Assembly (NCBI GenBank): GCA_023055355.1 | Contig: JALJCS010000052.1 | Coordinates: 2,621,501 to 2,685,500, forward strand | Source of the DNA: Agelaius tricolor | Taxonomy: Eukaryota > Chordata > Aves > Passeriformes > Icteridae | Direction: 5' to 3' | Length of the DNA: 64,000 bases | Part shown: positions 8,756-22,292 of the stretch, piece after piece | Numbering within the stretch: the first letter of the stretch is position 1 | Layout: the number at the start of each line of letters is the position of its first letter | Made by a program: the position numbers and the translations under genes | Notes under the pieces: generated by a model | The model's database searches: none | Seen by the model: only the letters and a program-made list of their open reading frames with translations | What the model was told of the DNA's origin: nothing

Positions 8756-11700
8756 AGGGCCCACAGGCCAAAGGCCTGAGCCAAAGCACTGGGGCAGCTG
8801 AGGCAGGAGAGCTGGGAGCAGCTGCCTCAGCTCCTGAAGCCCTGCACGCCCAAGGGGCTGCTTTGCACAGCGCAGCTTCAGCCGCAGCCCCCTTCTCACC
8901 ATCCAGGGCTCCCTGCTGAGCACCACCAGGCCTCTGAGCGCCAGGCGCCGCCGCTCCCTGCACTCCATCTGCAGGCAACTTGACATCATCTTCACAACAG
9001 TGCCAGCACATTTCCTCAAGTGCAGGCACTCGAGGACCTGAAAGGCACGGGGCAGTGACAGGGGAACCATCCAGCAGGAGCCCAGAACCCCACAGGGCCG
9101 GGCCCAGGCAGCAGCACAGGGCGTGGCCACTGGCCCAGGCAGCTGTGGCTCTGAGAGGCCAGAGAGCTGCGAGGCAGCTCAGCCAGGCACTGCTGGCCAC
9201 CAGGCTCACCTCCACAAGGAATGCCAGCAAGGGCAGATCCCAGCTTGGCTTTTCACTGCTGAGCAGCAGGAGAAGGCGATATGCCACATGCGAACACAGT
9301 GGGCTCAAGTCATAACGCATCTCCCTGGCAGGGGGAACAAAGGCACCGAGAGCCTGAGGTGGGGGACAAACCTTTCCCAGAACTGACTCACAGATGCCTG
9401 GTCTTTCCCCAGCATCCCTGCAGGGGATGTGGCCGCTCTGGGAGGCGGCCCCTTCTGGGCACTCTCCTCTCCCAGGCTTTTTCAGCCTCCTTGGCCGTCC
9501 CTCAGTGACGAGCCTCTGTGGCCCATGACCACAGGGACTGCCTGGAGCACAGGGCACAAATGCCGGGGACAGCGGGGACAAGGGGGTCTCACCTGGCCAG
9601 CAGAGCCATGGCATAGTGCTGGCTGTCAGCACACAGCAGCGTCTCCCAGGCACACTTGCGCTCCATAGACATCACCACGTGCTCACACCGCAGTCGGCAG
9701 AGCAGAACCTTCATGGCCTGCACTGCAAACCTGTGTGCAGAGCAAAGCCCAGGTCACACTAGGAGCGCTGGCGCTGGCCCCAAGGGCATGGCAAGGACAG
9801 GAGGACTGGCACCTGTTAAGCGTGATGGGAAGGCGCTGCTCCTCCTGGCACGCTCCCCAGAAGCTATCAACTTCCTCTGCTGGCGGCTGCTGCGTAGTGA
9901 TGACAATATGGAAGAGCAGTGCCAGAAACAGTTGCTCAGAATAAGGGATCATGGCCTTGAGCAACCCGGGCACCTGCACAGTCACCAGAGCTGCCTGCAA
10001 AAGAAGCAGCCAGAGACAGCGCTCAGTGCCAAGGTGTCCATGGGGCAGGGCCCAAGGGCAGATGCAGGAGGAGCAGCGGGCCTGGTGTCCCCTGAGCCTG
10101 CCCCTAGCCCAGCTTTCAGCCCAGTGACTCCGGCACTGAGAGCACTGAGAGCTACTGCAGAGGCCACCTGGCGGCCCTGAGCATGGGCCCAGAAACTCAC
10201 AGCCAGGGCAAGAACGTCCCTGTTGTCCCCAGCAGAGGCGCATGCGCTGTGCAGTGGCCAATCCTCCATTACACGGAGCAGTGTTGGCAGCACTTTCTCC
10301 ACTGTTACTCCTGACGAGCCAATGCTTCTCCATATCCTCGCAGCAGCTCTGTGGGATCAGATCTCTGTGTCAGGGGCATCTCAGTCACAGTACCGTGCCC
10401 TGTGCAGCTGTGCGAGTGCAGGTGAAAGAGCCCCGGTGCCCTGGGGGGGCAGGGGGGAGCATTGGCAGCAGGCTCGGGAAACAGAGGGGCCCGAGGCTCC
10501 TGGACCTCTCTGCCTGTCCGGCAGACCCCATAGCACAGGCTGCGCAGGGCCACGGGCCCTAAAGGCTGCTGAGCCCTGAGCTCTCCAGGCACGTGGGCCC
10601 CGTACCTGTCACATGTTGGGGCACAGCGCAGGAGGGTCAGCACCACGTCGGCAGGGTGCTCTTCAGCCAGCCTCACAATGTGGCTGTGCAGCCTGGCATC
10701 CACAGTGCCATGGGACAGTAGAGTCTGGTGGATGTTTCTTACCATGGCCGGCACCTGGAGGAGGCATGGGGGAGATTTGGAGTGCTGTCCAAGGGAGCAA
10801 CTTGCCCAGCTTCCCCCAAGAAGTGCTTCCCTTCCCGCCACACTCTGCTGGCCTCAAAGGCTGAGGGGCCCAGGGACCATGGCTTGAGGGGACACACCAT
10901 CCTGGCAGGCCTCCAGGCCCGGCCCCAGGCTGCTTACCTGCTCCTGAGAAGGAGCAGCACTGTCCTCCAAAAGATCCCTAGTGGGAGAATGAATCCCAGT
11001 GAGAGTGGGCCCGCTGCCAGTATTTGAGATGTCCTCGGTCTCGGCGGTGTTGCTGTTCGTCACGGCCACATCCTCACTCGCTGCCTCGTCTGCCTTTGCC
11101 CTGTCCTCGTTCGTTGCAGCCTCAGAGTCTGCTGAGCGCTCAGCCCAATCTGGGTTGACATCAGGCTCTGCCTGGACCTCGGTCAGCCCCGAGGCAGGCT
11201 GGGCTGTGCCCTCAGCTGCTGTGGGGCCCACCTTTCTAGGTCGTCGAATGCGCAGCAATTTCCCAAACATCTGCAGGAGAATAAAGGGCAGGGAAGCCAG
11301 GCATGCTCCGTGGCATGCTCCAAGCGTGCTGCTGGGCTCAGCAGGGACAGCAGGCCCAGCCCAGCCGGGGGTAACTGCAGGTACCTTCAGGGTTTTGCGC
11401 AAGCGGCCGCGGCCGGCTTCCTGCTCTTGTGTCTTCTCCAGGGCTGCACCTGGCAAAGAGCGAGCGCAGCCAGAGCTGAGGGGCTGCGGGAGAGGCCGGA
11501 GAACACAGCCCAGCCCTGCGCTCCCCAGGCAGGGAGAGCCCCGGCATGACCCAGGCGATGGAGCGCGGCCATTGTGGGCTGTCTGCTCTGCCCCTCGTCC
11601 ATCCTGTCCATGGGCACGTCCCCAGGGCAGGGGATGGGATGGCATGGGGCCGTGCTGGCTGTAGCCATCAGCCCTATGGCCCAGCTCTGCTACTCACCAT

Positions 11701-11815
11701 CCTGCAGCGTCTGGATCTGCTCCGGGTCTTCAGGCTCTTGTGCTGGGGCGGCTCCAGGCCTTCTCTTTTTTTCCCCCCTGAACACTTTCAACAAGCTGGG
11801 CAATCTGGCTGCCAT
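6623..11815 (-). CDS. MROH-like gene, copy 2 (complete, 15 coding exons, 734 aa)
   Basis: Exons: 11698-11815, 11385-11449, 10938-11270, 10606-10754, 10201-10348, 9813-9994, 9593-9730, 9210-9324, 8900-9037, 8458-8631, 8194-8349, 7933-8034, 7460-7562, 7129-7185 and 6623-6849 (stop 6625-6623). They sum to 2205 nt, giving 734 residues. Residues 1-61 are basic (KKRRP at 16-20). Residues 62-172 start with a basic patch (RIRRPRK, 68-74) and turn acidic and rich in Ala, Ser and Glu. Residues 173-660 read as leucine-rich helical pairs of HEAT type, ending with PQEPLREAAVRIIG and KEELQLLNEALQ. The last exon adds a charged tail of about 75 residues. There is no signal peptide or membrane segment, so an intracellular protein is inferred. 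Copy-specific: Glu239, Asn264, Leu268. Confidence 0.9.
6661..6690 (-). repeat. Three 10-bp tandem repeats inside the last coding exon
   Basis: CTGGTCTCTC, CTGGTCTCTT and CTGGTCTCTC on the plus strand. In the gene direction each 10-bp unit is read in a different frame, giving ETRRDQERP near the C-terminus. Three units make 30 bp, so the frame is kept. Present in every copy seen. Confidence 0.85.
8710..8754. repeat. (CTG)15 microsatellite, intron 9 of copy 2
   Basis: Fifteen pure CTG units (CAG in the transcript) in a 268-nt intron 9. The flanks are identical to copy 1, so the length difference is repeat number alone. Confidence 0.97.
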
Positions 11816-14399
11816 GCCAGAGTCTATTCTTGAGGGTGCCTTCAAGAGAGATGCCTCAGGATATCACCAAGTCAACAACTGCGCTTGTGCCTTCAAGGCA
11901 CCTGTGACAGACAAGCCTCAGGAAGGCTGCAGGACAGCAAGTCCTGCACTGTGGTCTTGAGGGCTCCTGCCACAATGACAGGAGACTCCTCCTAAGCCAT
12001 TCAGGTGACCAAATCCCACCGTCTGGACCTGATGGCGCTGGCCGCAGGAATGGCAGACGCCTCGGAAAAGCTCCGAGTCACAGAGTCCCGCAGGCTGGCC
12101 TCGAGCTCAGCTGCGGGAATGACGCTGCGGAAAAGCTCCGGCTGAGACGGGAAGGAGCGAGCTGTGCGGGGGCTCCTCACGGCACCGCTCTGTCCCCTTC
12201 TGTCCCGTCGCCTGTTCCGAGCACCCGGGCAAGCTTCTATTTCCCACGTGTCACAAAGGGCCCTTGGTGACCGGCTTCCATTCCATGCAACGCCGACCCT
12301 GCTGCAGCGTGCCAGCCAGGGCCCTTGCACACACTGCCGCCTGCCCCGGGGCCGCCCCCAGCCCGGCCAAAGTGGCCCAGGCTGGAAGCAATCCCTGCGC
12401 CCACGTGTCTCAGGCAGCCCCACAGGATCTCTTGCAACTGCTCCAAACATCAGCAAATGCTGCCCTGCTCTGTGGGCTCGGGCCAGTTCAGAATCCTCAC
12501 TTCAGGAAAGCTTTACTTCCCATTGCTCAACTCAAGCACTTGCAAAAGTTGCAAACTTCTCCAATGAATAGCCACGAGAATGGGAATGCTTTGGAAGTTT
12601 CTTCCCTTCTCAAAGCAGCAACTCCTTTGCCTTAACATCATCCACTGCAAGTCACTTGACCAAACATAACACTACACAGAGCCAAAAAGAAGGCCATTCT
12701 TTGATTGGCAAGTGCTTTTCCAAGAAGGGATGATCATCTCCTCATTCTCTTAAAGGAATAAAAGCTCTCAAGAAATGAAAGACCACTCAGCGTTACAAGA
12801 GTAACCCAAACAAATGAGTAGATGGCAAAAGGGCTAATCCTCCCCCAGTACAGATATCTAAGTGGCCAAGAAAGTACAGCTCTCCCCTCTTGTTCCCTGC
12901 AGGAGAAACAGGACCAGGAAAAGAAATAGTCACAGAGATTTTTTTCTGCCCTCCAGAACCAAAGCTGTGCCAAAGCACAGATGCTGCCTTCAAAGGGACT
13001 CAAATTCAAGCCCAGACCTCTCACCTTCCAGAAAACTCCTTCCCCAAAACCCACCCCCCCAAACACCCCCACAGAAGCCCTCAACACCCTGCCAGGACCC
13101 CCAGCTCTGCCCGTCCCTCCGCAGAGCTTTCCCAGCCTCCAGCAGGGCCCCTGCTTCCCTGCACCTGCCGTGGGATGGCACTTAGGAGGATCTGCTCCAA
13201 GGCCTTCCCTGGCTTGGAGCAAAGCCAGCCTGCCAGGCCTATGGTTCCTGGGTCATCCTTGCCAGCCAGCCTTCCCGTGCACGGCTCTTCCATGGGCACA
13301 TCTGCGCTCAGCTCGCACTTCTCCACTCTGGCAGGCCTGCTGGGAAAGGATCCAGAGCAGCCTGGCAAGCTCTTTCTCCAGCTCCTTCTTCACTCTTGGG
13401 GGAGCTAGAACATCCCACAGGAAAGACACTGCTGCCACAAGAACTGGGTGGCATCGGGCAGCTCTGGGGAGACCCCTCAGCACTGCTGTATCCTGAGGGA
13501 ACGCTGCTGGCCATCCCCTGTGCGTATCCGCAAAAGCTTCAAATCAGCTGCCTCAGCTTCCAGGGCCTCTCTTGGCCAGCATCCTGATGTGGATGCAGGG
13601 CTGCTGCCAGGCACCGCTGGCACCCAGCAGGACAGGACCGGCTGTCTCGTGTCCACGCAGCAGCCCTGACACACAGCCAGGGCCATGCCGAAAGCAGACA
13701 AACGCTCCCGGCTCAGCAGAGAGGAGCAAGGAGCACCGGGCTGCTCTCAGCCTATCGCAGCATGCTGCTCCAGTGGGAGGGGCAGGCCGGCCACCCACAT
13801 GCAGGCCATGCCCTGCGTCAAAAGGACGGGCATTTTGTCCTTTTCATCCCTCCAGCCCAGAACCAGGCCTGACATCTCCTCCTCTGGAATGGAGCTTTTC
13901 CCGTTACAACGTCATCTCACGCTTGGCCAGTGCGTGAGATGAGGCTGCAATGACTTGTGATACTCCCTCCATGCCAAGCACAGCTCCATTGTGGCACAGC
14001 TTCCCATCCATTGACCAGTCCATTGTTTCCCTCAAGGGTCAAATTCCCACCAGTTAAACCATAAGGTTTCCTTCATTGTCTGTTCTTCATTATCTTGTTG
14101 ACACGCACAACAGCGTGTGTCCAAATATGGCAGGGCCTTTGACACCACTTTGGTCCTGACACACAGGCTCCTTGTGCCACTGCTGGCCTCCAGTGTGCTC
14201 AGCAAGATCTGGAACTGCACAGTGCTCTGCAACTGCACCTTCAGCACAGGGACCTTTCCAGCCTGGCCTGCCCTTGTTCCTCTGGCTCTGTGCACAAAAC
14301 ACGGCGTGGCAGAGAACGGCAGCAGGGGCCTGTGTGTCCCAGGGCCCCGGATTTGCTTCACCTCCACAGGCATGCGGGCAAAGTGAAGAAGCCAAACTG
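11816..14399. other. Intergenic spacer 2 (between copies 2 and 3)
   Basis: Same content as spacer 1: 5'-leader hairpin 11928-11948, duplicated motif 12045-12141, CACGTG at 12245-12250 and 12402-12407, G-quadruplex motif 13042-13070, hairpins 13820-13844 and 13912-13942. It carries the variant CACTTAGG near 13179-13186, shared only with spacer 6, and TGGTGACC instead of TGGTCACC near 12266. Confidence 0.7.
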
Positions 14400-14405
14400 T
14401 TTATT
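14400..14405 (-). terminator. AATAAA polyadenylation signal, copy 3
   Basis: AATAAA on the gene strand at the same distance from the stop as in copy 2. Confidence 0.75.
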
Positions 14406-14533
14406 CACGGAAGGCCAAGCAAAGGGAGGAGTGGTGAGGGAAGAAAGGGGACGGGCAGGGTCTGAGGGCTGGGGAGGCACGCAGTTGTCAACAGGCAGGG
14501 AGAAGGCAGGAGCTATGGCAACTTCCCACAGGC

Positions 14534-17500
14534 TCAGCTGTGCCAATCATCAGCTGTGCCTGAAGCTCCAGCTGGTCTCTCCTGGTCTCTTCTGGTCTCT
14601 CCAGGTGATCTCCTCTTCCATGGTGTCTTCAGGCCTTTTAGCAGCAATGGTTCTTCTGAGCCGCCAGATAAACGGAGTTCTGCAGATCTCTCCATGATTC
14701 TCTGCTGAAGCGCTATGTTCCTTTGGGAAGGGCTGTCATCTCTTCTCAGGCCTTGAAGGGCTGCAAGAGACATGAGCAGAGCCACGGTCAGAGCCTGGAT
14801 CTGCAGGTAGCCAAGGAGGCCTTCCTGCCAGGGCCATAGCTCCTAACTCTGGCCATGGACAGGAGGCAGCAGGAGACAATGAGATGGCTTAGAAGGTGCT
14901 GGCCACCAATCTCCCCTGCGCGTCTCCCTGAGATCTCTCTGTGCTTGTCCACACAGGGAGCGAAGCCTGCCGCAGCCAGGGCAGGATTTGCAGTTCCCCC
15001 AGCGGCAGCCCCCGCTGTCAGCCCGCTGCCCGCACTCACCCTCATTGAGGAGCTGGAGCTCTTCCTTGCGGCCCCTCATGACCATCCCGGCCATCCCTGC
15101 CAAAACAGAGCCTGTCACGGCCCCAGCGGCGCAGCTCCCTGCCAGCGCCGCTGCCGGCGCCGCGGCCACACGGGCTGCTGGCCCGGCAGGGCTCAGCCCG
15201 CACCCTTGCCGCACGCTGCCGCCCCAGGGCGCGGCTGCCAGAGGGCGGCAGCAGCCCCCAGCCCGGCCGGGGCTCCACGGCGCCGGGCCCGGCCGGCGCT
15301 GCCGGGGCAGCAGGCGGGGCCGGGGCCGAGCTGCGGCGGCCCGGGGAGGGAGCCCGGGCTCGGCACTCACCGATGATCCTGACGGCCGCCTCTCGCAGGG
15401 GCTCCTGTGGGCTCTGCAGGTAGCGCAGGGCCCCGCGCAGGTGCTCGGCCGCTCGGCTCCTGTCCTCTGCCAGCTGCAGAGAGCGGCAGGAGGGAAGCGT
15501 TGGCGCGGGCTCAGCCCCTGGGCCGGGCGCTGCCTGCGCCCAGCCCCGGCCTCCCCTGCCCGCACCGCCCTGAGGCGTGGCCACAGCAGCCGCTGGCCAA
15601 GGGCTCCCGAGGGGAGGGGGCAGAGGGACGGCTGCTGCCCGGGGAGCCGCCGTGCCGCCCCGCAGCCCCGCCGGGCCGGGGCTCCATGGGCACCCGCCTC
15701 GGGCCCACGGGAGCCTGGAGAAGAGCCGGCGCGGCCTCTGCCTGCAGCAGCGGCCAGGGGCACAGCTGCCCGGCCCCGCACCCTGAGCACCGCCCTCAGG
15801 GGCCTTCTCCAGCCTCAGCCTGGGCCTTCCAGGCCCTCCTTACCAGCACCTCGCTGAACTTTGACAGCTGCCCCTTCTTCACCAGCTGCTTCAGCTTCCT
15901 CCTCTTCAGGAACTTGGCCACACCAAGCAGCGTTTCCCGAGAGGCCTGCAGGGCACCAGACACCCACAGATGGCCCCACGGGCCAAGGCACAGGACCCAC
16001 ATCCCTGTGCCAAGGCCTGCACCAGGCTGCACTCCTGGAGGTGCCAGGGCAGGAGGCAGCCCAGCCCCCTCCCCAAGATCCACCAGCATCACACAAAACC
16101 TCACCTTTGCCACACACCGCTTCTCATCATGGCACTGGAAGAAGAGTGGAAGGAGGCTTTGGCTCAAAACCTTCGCAAGGGGCTTTCTTCCCTCCTCCAC
16201 TACCGACTCCATCACCCTGAAGAAGAGCTCAAGGGAGAGCACTTGCACATAGCTGTTGTCCTGGAGGAATGCAAGAGGATCAGGCCTTTACACCAAATAC
16301 TCCACGCTCACCTGGCCAAAGTTTCTGGGCAGCAGCCAGTGCCCGCAGCTGGGCACACAGAGCCTTACGTGGTCAAAGAGCAGCAGCAGTGCCTCAGCCA
16401 GCTTGGGGGCAGTGGAGCTGGATACCAGCATGTCTGCCTGGAGCACATTTGTCAACACATGCATGGACATGCTGACCACCTTTCCATCGGCCTCACCCAG
16501 CAGCTCCAGAAGGCTCTCAGAAAGGCTGCACATTCTCCTGGCCTGCGTGGAACACAAGGCTGCGCTGCAAAGCCATGGACGGCTGCACCGCCAACACCGC
16601 CCTGGCACTGCAAGCCCACCCTGCTGCTGCTGCTGCTGCTGCAGGGCCCACAGGCCAAAGGCCTGAGCCAAAGCACTGGGGCAGCTGAGGCAGGAGAGCT
16701 GGGAGCAGCTGCCTCAGCTCCTGAAGCCCTGCACGCCCAAGGGGCTGCCTTGCACAGCGCAGCTTCAGCCGCAGCCCCCTTCTCACCATCCAGGGCTCCC
16801 TGCTGAGCACCACCAGGCCTCTGAGCGCCAGGCGCCGCCGCTCCCTGCACTCCATCTGCAGGCAACTTGACATCATCTTCACAACAGTGCCAGCACATTT
16901 CCTCAAGTGCAGGCACTCGAGGACCTGAAAGGCACGGGGCAGTGACAGGGGAACCATCCAGCAGGAGCCCAGAACCCCACAGGGCCGGGCCCAGGCAGCA
17001 GCACAGGGCGTGGCCACTGGCCCAGGCAGCTGTGGCTCTGAGAGGCCAGAGAGCTGCGAGGCAGCTCAGCCAGGCACTGCTGGCCACCAGGCTCACCTCC
17101 ACAAGGAATGCCAGCAAGGGCAGATCCCAGCTTGGCTTTTCACTGCTGAGCAGCAGGAGAAGGCGATATGCCACATGCGAACACAGTGGGCTCAAGTCAT
17201 AACGCATCTCCCTGGCAGGGGGAACAAAGGCACCGAGAGCCTGAGGTGGGGGACAAACCTTTCCCAGAACTGACTCACAGATGCCTGGTCTTTCCCCAGC
17301 ATCCCTGCAGGGGATGTGGCCGCTCTGGGAGGCGGCCCCTTCTGGGCACTCTCCTCTCCCAGCCTTTTTCAGCCTCCTTGGCCGTCCCTCAGTGACGAGC
17401 CTCTGTGGCCCATGACCACAGGGACTGCCTGGAGCACAGGGCACAAATGCCGGGGACAGCGGGGACAAGGGGGTCTCACCTGGCCAGCAGAGCCATGGCA

Positions 17501-19702
17501 TAGTGCTGGCTGTCAGCACACAGCAGCGTCTCCCAGGCACACTTGCGCTCCATAGACATCACCACGTGCTCACACCGCAGTCGGCAGAGCAGAACCTTCA
17601 TGGCCTGCACTGCAAACCTGTGTGCAGAGCAAAGCCCAGGTCACACTAGGAGCGCTGGCGCTGGCCCCAAGGGCATGGCAAGGACAGGAGGACTGGCACC
17701 TGTTAAGCGTGATGGGAAGGCGCTGCTCCTCCTGGCACGCTCCCCAGAAGCTATCAACTTCCTCTGCTGGCGGCTGCTGCGTAGTGATGACAATATGGAA
17801 GAGCAGTGCCAGAAACAGTTGCTCAGAATAAGGGATCATGGCCTTGAGCAACCCGGGCACCTGCACAGTCACCAGAGCTGCCTGCAAAAGAAGCAGCCAG
17901 AGACAGCGCTCAGTGCCAAGGTGTCCATGGGGCAGGGCCCAAGGGCAGATGCAGGAGGAGCAGCGGGCCTGGTGTCCCCTGAGCCTGCCCCTAGCCCAGC
18001 TTTCAGCCCAGTGACTCCGGCACTGAGAGCACTGAGAGCTACTGCAGAGGCCACCTGGCGGCCCTGAGCATGGGCCCAGAAACTCACAGCCAGGGCAAGA
18101 ACGTCCCTGTTGTCCCCAGCAGAGGCGCATGCGCTGTGCAGTGGCCAATCCTCCATTACACGGAGCAGTGTTGGCAGCACTTTCTCCACTGTTACTCCTG
18201 ACGAGCCAATGCTTCTCCATATCCTCGCAGCAGCTCTGTGGGATCAGATCTCTGTGTCAGGGGCATCTCAGTCACAGTACCGTGCCCTGTGCAGCTGTGC
18301 GAGTGCAGGTGAAAGAGCCCCGGTGCCCTGGGGGGGCAGGGGGGAGCATTGGCAGCAGGCTCGGGAAACAGAGGGGCCCGAGGCTCCTGGACCTCTCTGC
18401 CTGTCCGGCAGACCCCATAGCACAGGCTGCGCAGGGCCACGGGCCCTAAAGGCTGCTGAGCCCTGAGCTCTCCAGGCACGTGGGCCCCGTACCTGTCACA
18501 TGTTGGGGCACAGCGCAGGAGGGTCAGCACCACGTCGGCAGGGTGCTCTTCAGCCAGCCTCACAATGTGGCTGTGCAGCCTGGCATCCACAGTGCCATGG
18601 GACAGTAGAGTCTGGTGGATGTTTCTTACCATGGCCGGCACCTGGAGGAGGCATGGGGGAGATTTGGAGTGCTGTCCAAGGGAGCAACTTGCCCAGCTTC
18701 CCCCAAGAAGTGCTTCCCTTCCCGCCACACTCTGCTGGCCTCAAAGGCTGAGGGGCCCAGGGACCATGGCTTGAGGGGACACACCATCCTGGCAGGCCTC
18801 CAGGCCCGGCCCCAGGCTGCTTACCTGCTCCTGAGAAGGAGCAGCACTGTCCTCCAAAAGATCCCTAGTGGGAGAATGAATCCCAGTGAGAGTGGGCCCG
18901 CTGCCAGTATTTGAGATGTCCTCGGTCTCGGCGGTGTTGCTGTTCGTCACGGCCACATCCTCACTCGCTGCCTCGTCTGCCTTTGCCCTGTCCTCGTTCG
19001 TTGCAGCCTCAGAGTCTGCTGAGCGCTCAGCCCAATCTGGGTTGACATCAGGCTCTGCCTGGACCTCGGTCAGCCCCGAGGCAGGCTGGGCTGTGCCCTC
19101 AGCTGCTGTGGGGCCCACCTTTCTAGGTCGTCGAATGCGCAGCAATTTCCCAAACATCTGCAGGAGAATAAAGGGCAGGGAAGCCAGGCATGCTCCGTGG
19201 CATGCTCCAAGCGTGCTGCTGGGCTCAGCAGGGACAGCAGGCCCAGCCCAGCCGGGGGTAACTGCAGGTACCTTCAGGGTTTTGCGCAAGCGGCCGCGGC
19301 CGGCTTCCTGCTCTTGTGTCTTCTCCAGGGCTGCACCTGGCAAAGAGCGAGCGCAGCCAGAGCTGAGGGGCTGCGGGAGAGGCCGGAGAACACAGCCCAG
19401 CCCTGCGCTCCCCAGGCAGGGAGAGCCCCGGCATGACCCAGGCGATGGAGCGCGGCCATTGTGGGCTGTCTGCTCTGCCCCTCGTCCATCCTGTCCATGG
19501 GCACGTCCCCAGGGCAGGGGATGGGATGGCATGGGGCCGTGCTGGCTGTAGCCATCAGCCCTATGGCCCAGCTCTGCTACTCACCATCCTGCAGCGTCTG
19601 GATCTGCTCCGGGTCTTCAGGCTCTTGTGCTGGGGCGGCTCCAGGCCTTCTCTTTTTTTCCCCCCTGAACACTTTCAACAAGCTGGGCAATCTGGCTGCC
19701 AT
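14534..19702 (-). CDS. MROH-like gene, copy 3 (complete, 734 aa)
   Basis: Exons: 19585-19702, 19272-19336, 18825-19157, 18493-18641, 18088-18235, 17700-17881, 17480-17617, 17097-17211, 16787-16924, 16369-16542, 16105-16260, 15844-15945, 15371-15473, 15040-15096 and 14534-14760. The coding translation appears identical to copy 2, including Glu239, Asn264, Leu268 and Val199, so these two neighbours are the closest pair in the array. The clearest difference between them is intron 9, which has only 7 CTG repeats here, the shortest in the window. This makes intron 9 244 nt and the unit 7887 bp. No disabling change was seen. The family assignment rests on the same HEAT-like exons as in copy 2; the specific function is unknown. 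Confidence 0.9.
16621..16641. repeat. (CTG)7 microsatellite, intron 9 of copy 3
   Basis: Seven pure CTG units, the shortest allele among the eight copies seen. Confidence 0.97.
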
Positions 19703-22286
19703 GCCAGAGTCTATTCTTGAGGGTGCCTTCAAGAGAGATGCCTCAGGATATCACCAAGTCAACAACTGCGCTTGTGCCTTCAAGGCACCTGTGACAGACA
19801 AGCCTCAGGAAGGCTGCAGGACAGCAAGTCCTGCACTGTGGTCTTGAGGGCTCCTGCCACAATGACAGGAGACTCCTCCTAAGCCATTCAGGTGACCAAA
19901 TCCCACCGTCTGGACCTGATGGCGCTGGCCGCAGGAATGGCAGACGCCTCGGAAAAGCTCCGAGTCACAGAGTCCCGCAGGCTGGCCTCGAGCTCAGCTG
20001 CGGGAATGACGCTGCGGAAAAGCTCCGGCTGAGACGGGAAGGAGCGAGCTGTGCGGGGGCTCCTCACGGCACCGCTCTGTCCCCTTCTGTCCCGTCGCCT
20101 GTTCCGAGCACCCGGGCAAGCTTCTATTTCCCACGTGTCACAAAGGGCCCTTGGTCACCGGCTTCCATTCCATGCAACGCCGACCCTGCTGCAGCGTGCC
20201 AGCCAGGGCCCTTGCACACACTGCCGCCTGCCCCGGGGCCGCCCCCAGCCCGGCCAAAGTGGCCCAGGCTGGAAGCAATCCCTGCGCCCACGTGTCTCAG
20301 GCAGCCCCACAGGATCTCTTGCAACTGCTCCAAACATCAGCAAATGCTGCCCTGCTCTGTGGGCTCGGGCCAGTTCAGAATCCTCACTTCAGGAAAGCTT
20401 TACTTCCCATTGCTCAACTCAAGCACTTGCAAAAGTTGCAAACTTCTCCAATGAATAGCCACGAGAATGGGAATGCTTTGGAAGTTTCTTCCCTTCTCAA
20501 AGCAGCAACTCCTTTGCCTTAACATCATCCACTGCAAGTCACTTGACCAAACATAACACTACACAGAGCCAAAAAGAAGGCCATTCTTTGATTGGCAAGT
20601 GCTTTTCCAAGAAGGGATGATCATCTCCTCATTCTCTTAAAGGAATAAAAGCTCTCAAGAAATGAAAGACCACTCAGCGTTACAAGAGTAACCCAAACAA
20701 ATGAGTAGATGGCAAAAGGGCTAATCCTCCCCCAGTACAGATATCTAAGTGGCCAAGAAAGTACAGCTCTCCCCTCTTGTTCCCTGCAGGAGAAACAGGA
20801 CCAGGAAAAGAAATAGTCACAGAGATTTTTTTCTGCCCTCCAGAACCAAAGCTGTGCCAAAGCACAGATGCTGCCTTCAAAGGGACTCAAATTCAAGCCC
20901 AGACCTCTCACCTTCCAGAAAACTCCTTCCCCAAAACCCACCCCCCCAAACACCCCCACAGAAGCCCTCAACACCCTGCCAGGACCCCCAGCTCTGCCCG
21001 TCCCTCCGCAGAGCTTTCCCAGCCTCCAGCAGGGCCCCTGCTTCCCTGCACCTGCCGTGGGATGGCACTCAGGAGGATCTGCTCCAAGGCCTTCCCTGGC
21101 TTGGAGCAAAGCCAGCCTGCCAGGCCTATGGTTCCTGGGTCATCCTTGCCAGCCAGCCTTCCCGTGCACGGCTCTTCCATGGGCACATCTGCGCTCAGCT
21201 CGCACTTCTCCACTCTGGCAGGCCTGCTGGGAAAGGATCCAGAGCAGCCTGGCAAGCTCTTTCTCCAGCTCCTTCTTCACTCTTGGGGGAGCTAGAACAT
21301 CCCACAGGAAAGACACTGCTGCCACAAGAACTGGGTGGCATCGGGCAGCTCTGGGGAGACCCCTCAGCACTGCTGTATCCTGAGGGAACGCTGCTGGCCA
21401 TCCCCTGTGCGTATCCGCAAAAGCTTCAAATCAGCTGCCTCAGCTTCCAGGGCCTCTCTTGGCCAGCATCCTGATGTGGATGCAGGGCTGCTGCCAGGCA
21501 CCGCTGGCACCCAGCAGGACAGGACCGGCTGTCTCGTGTCCACGCAGCAGCCCTGACACACAGCCAGGGCCATGCCGAAAGCAGACAAACGCTCCCGGCT
21601 CAGCAGAGAGGAGCAAGGAGCACCGGGCTGCTCTCAGCCTATCGCAGCATGCTGCTCCAGTGGGAGGGGCAGGCCGGCCACCCACATTCAGGCCAAGCCC
21701 TGCGTCAAAAGGACGGGCATTTTGTCCTTTTCATCCCTCCAGCCCAGAACCAGGCCTGACATCTCCTCCTCTGGAATGGAGCTTTTCCCGTTACAACGTC
21801 ATCTCACGCTTGGCCAGTGCGTGAGATGAGGCTGCAATGACTTGTGATACTCCCTCCATGCCAAGCACAGCTCCATTGTGGCACAGCTTCCCATCCATTG
21901 ACCAGTCCATTGTTTCCCTCAAGGGTCAAATTCCCACCAGTTAAACCATAAGGTTTCCTTCATTGTCTGTTCTTCATTATCTTGTTGACACGCACAACAG
22001 CGTGTGTCCAAATATGGCAGGGCCTTTGACACCACTTTGGTCCTGACACACAGGCTCCTTGTGCCACTGCTGGCCTCCAGTGTGCTCAGCAAGATCTGGA
22101 ACTGCACAGTGCTCTACAACTGCACCTTCAGCACAGGGACCTTTCCAGCCTGGCCTGCCCTTGTTCCTCTGGCTCTGTGCACAAAACACGGCGTGGCAGA
22201 GAACGGCAGCAGGGGCCTGTGTGTCCCAGGGCCCCGGATTTGCTTCACCTCCACAGGCATGCGGGCAAAGTGAAGAAGCCAAACTG
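19703..22286. other. Intergenic spacer 3 (between copies 3 and 4)
   Basis: 5'-leader hairpin 19815-19835, duplicated motif 19932-20028, CACGTG at 20132-20137 and 20289-20294, G-quadruplex motif 20929-20957, hairpins 21707-21731 and 21799-21829. It shares CACATTCAGGCCAAGC (near 21684) with spacers 4-6, against CACATGCAGGCCATGC in spacers 1, 2, 7 and 8. Confidence 0.7.
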
Positions 22287-22292
22287 TTTATT
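22287..22292 (-). terminator. AATAAA polyadenylation signal, copy 4
   Basis: AATAAA on the gene strand, conserved position. Confidence 0.75.
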
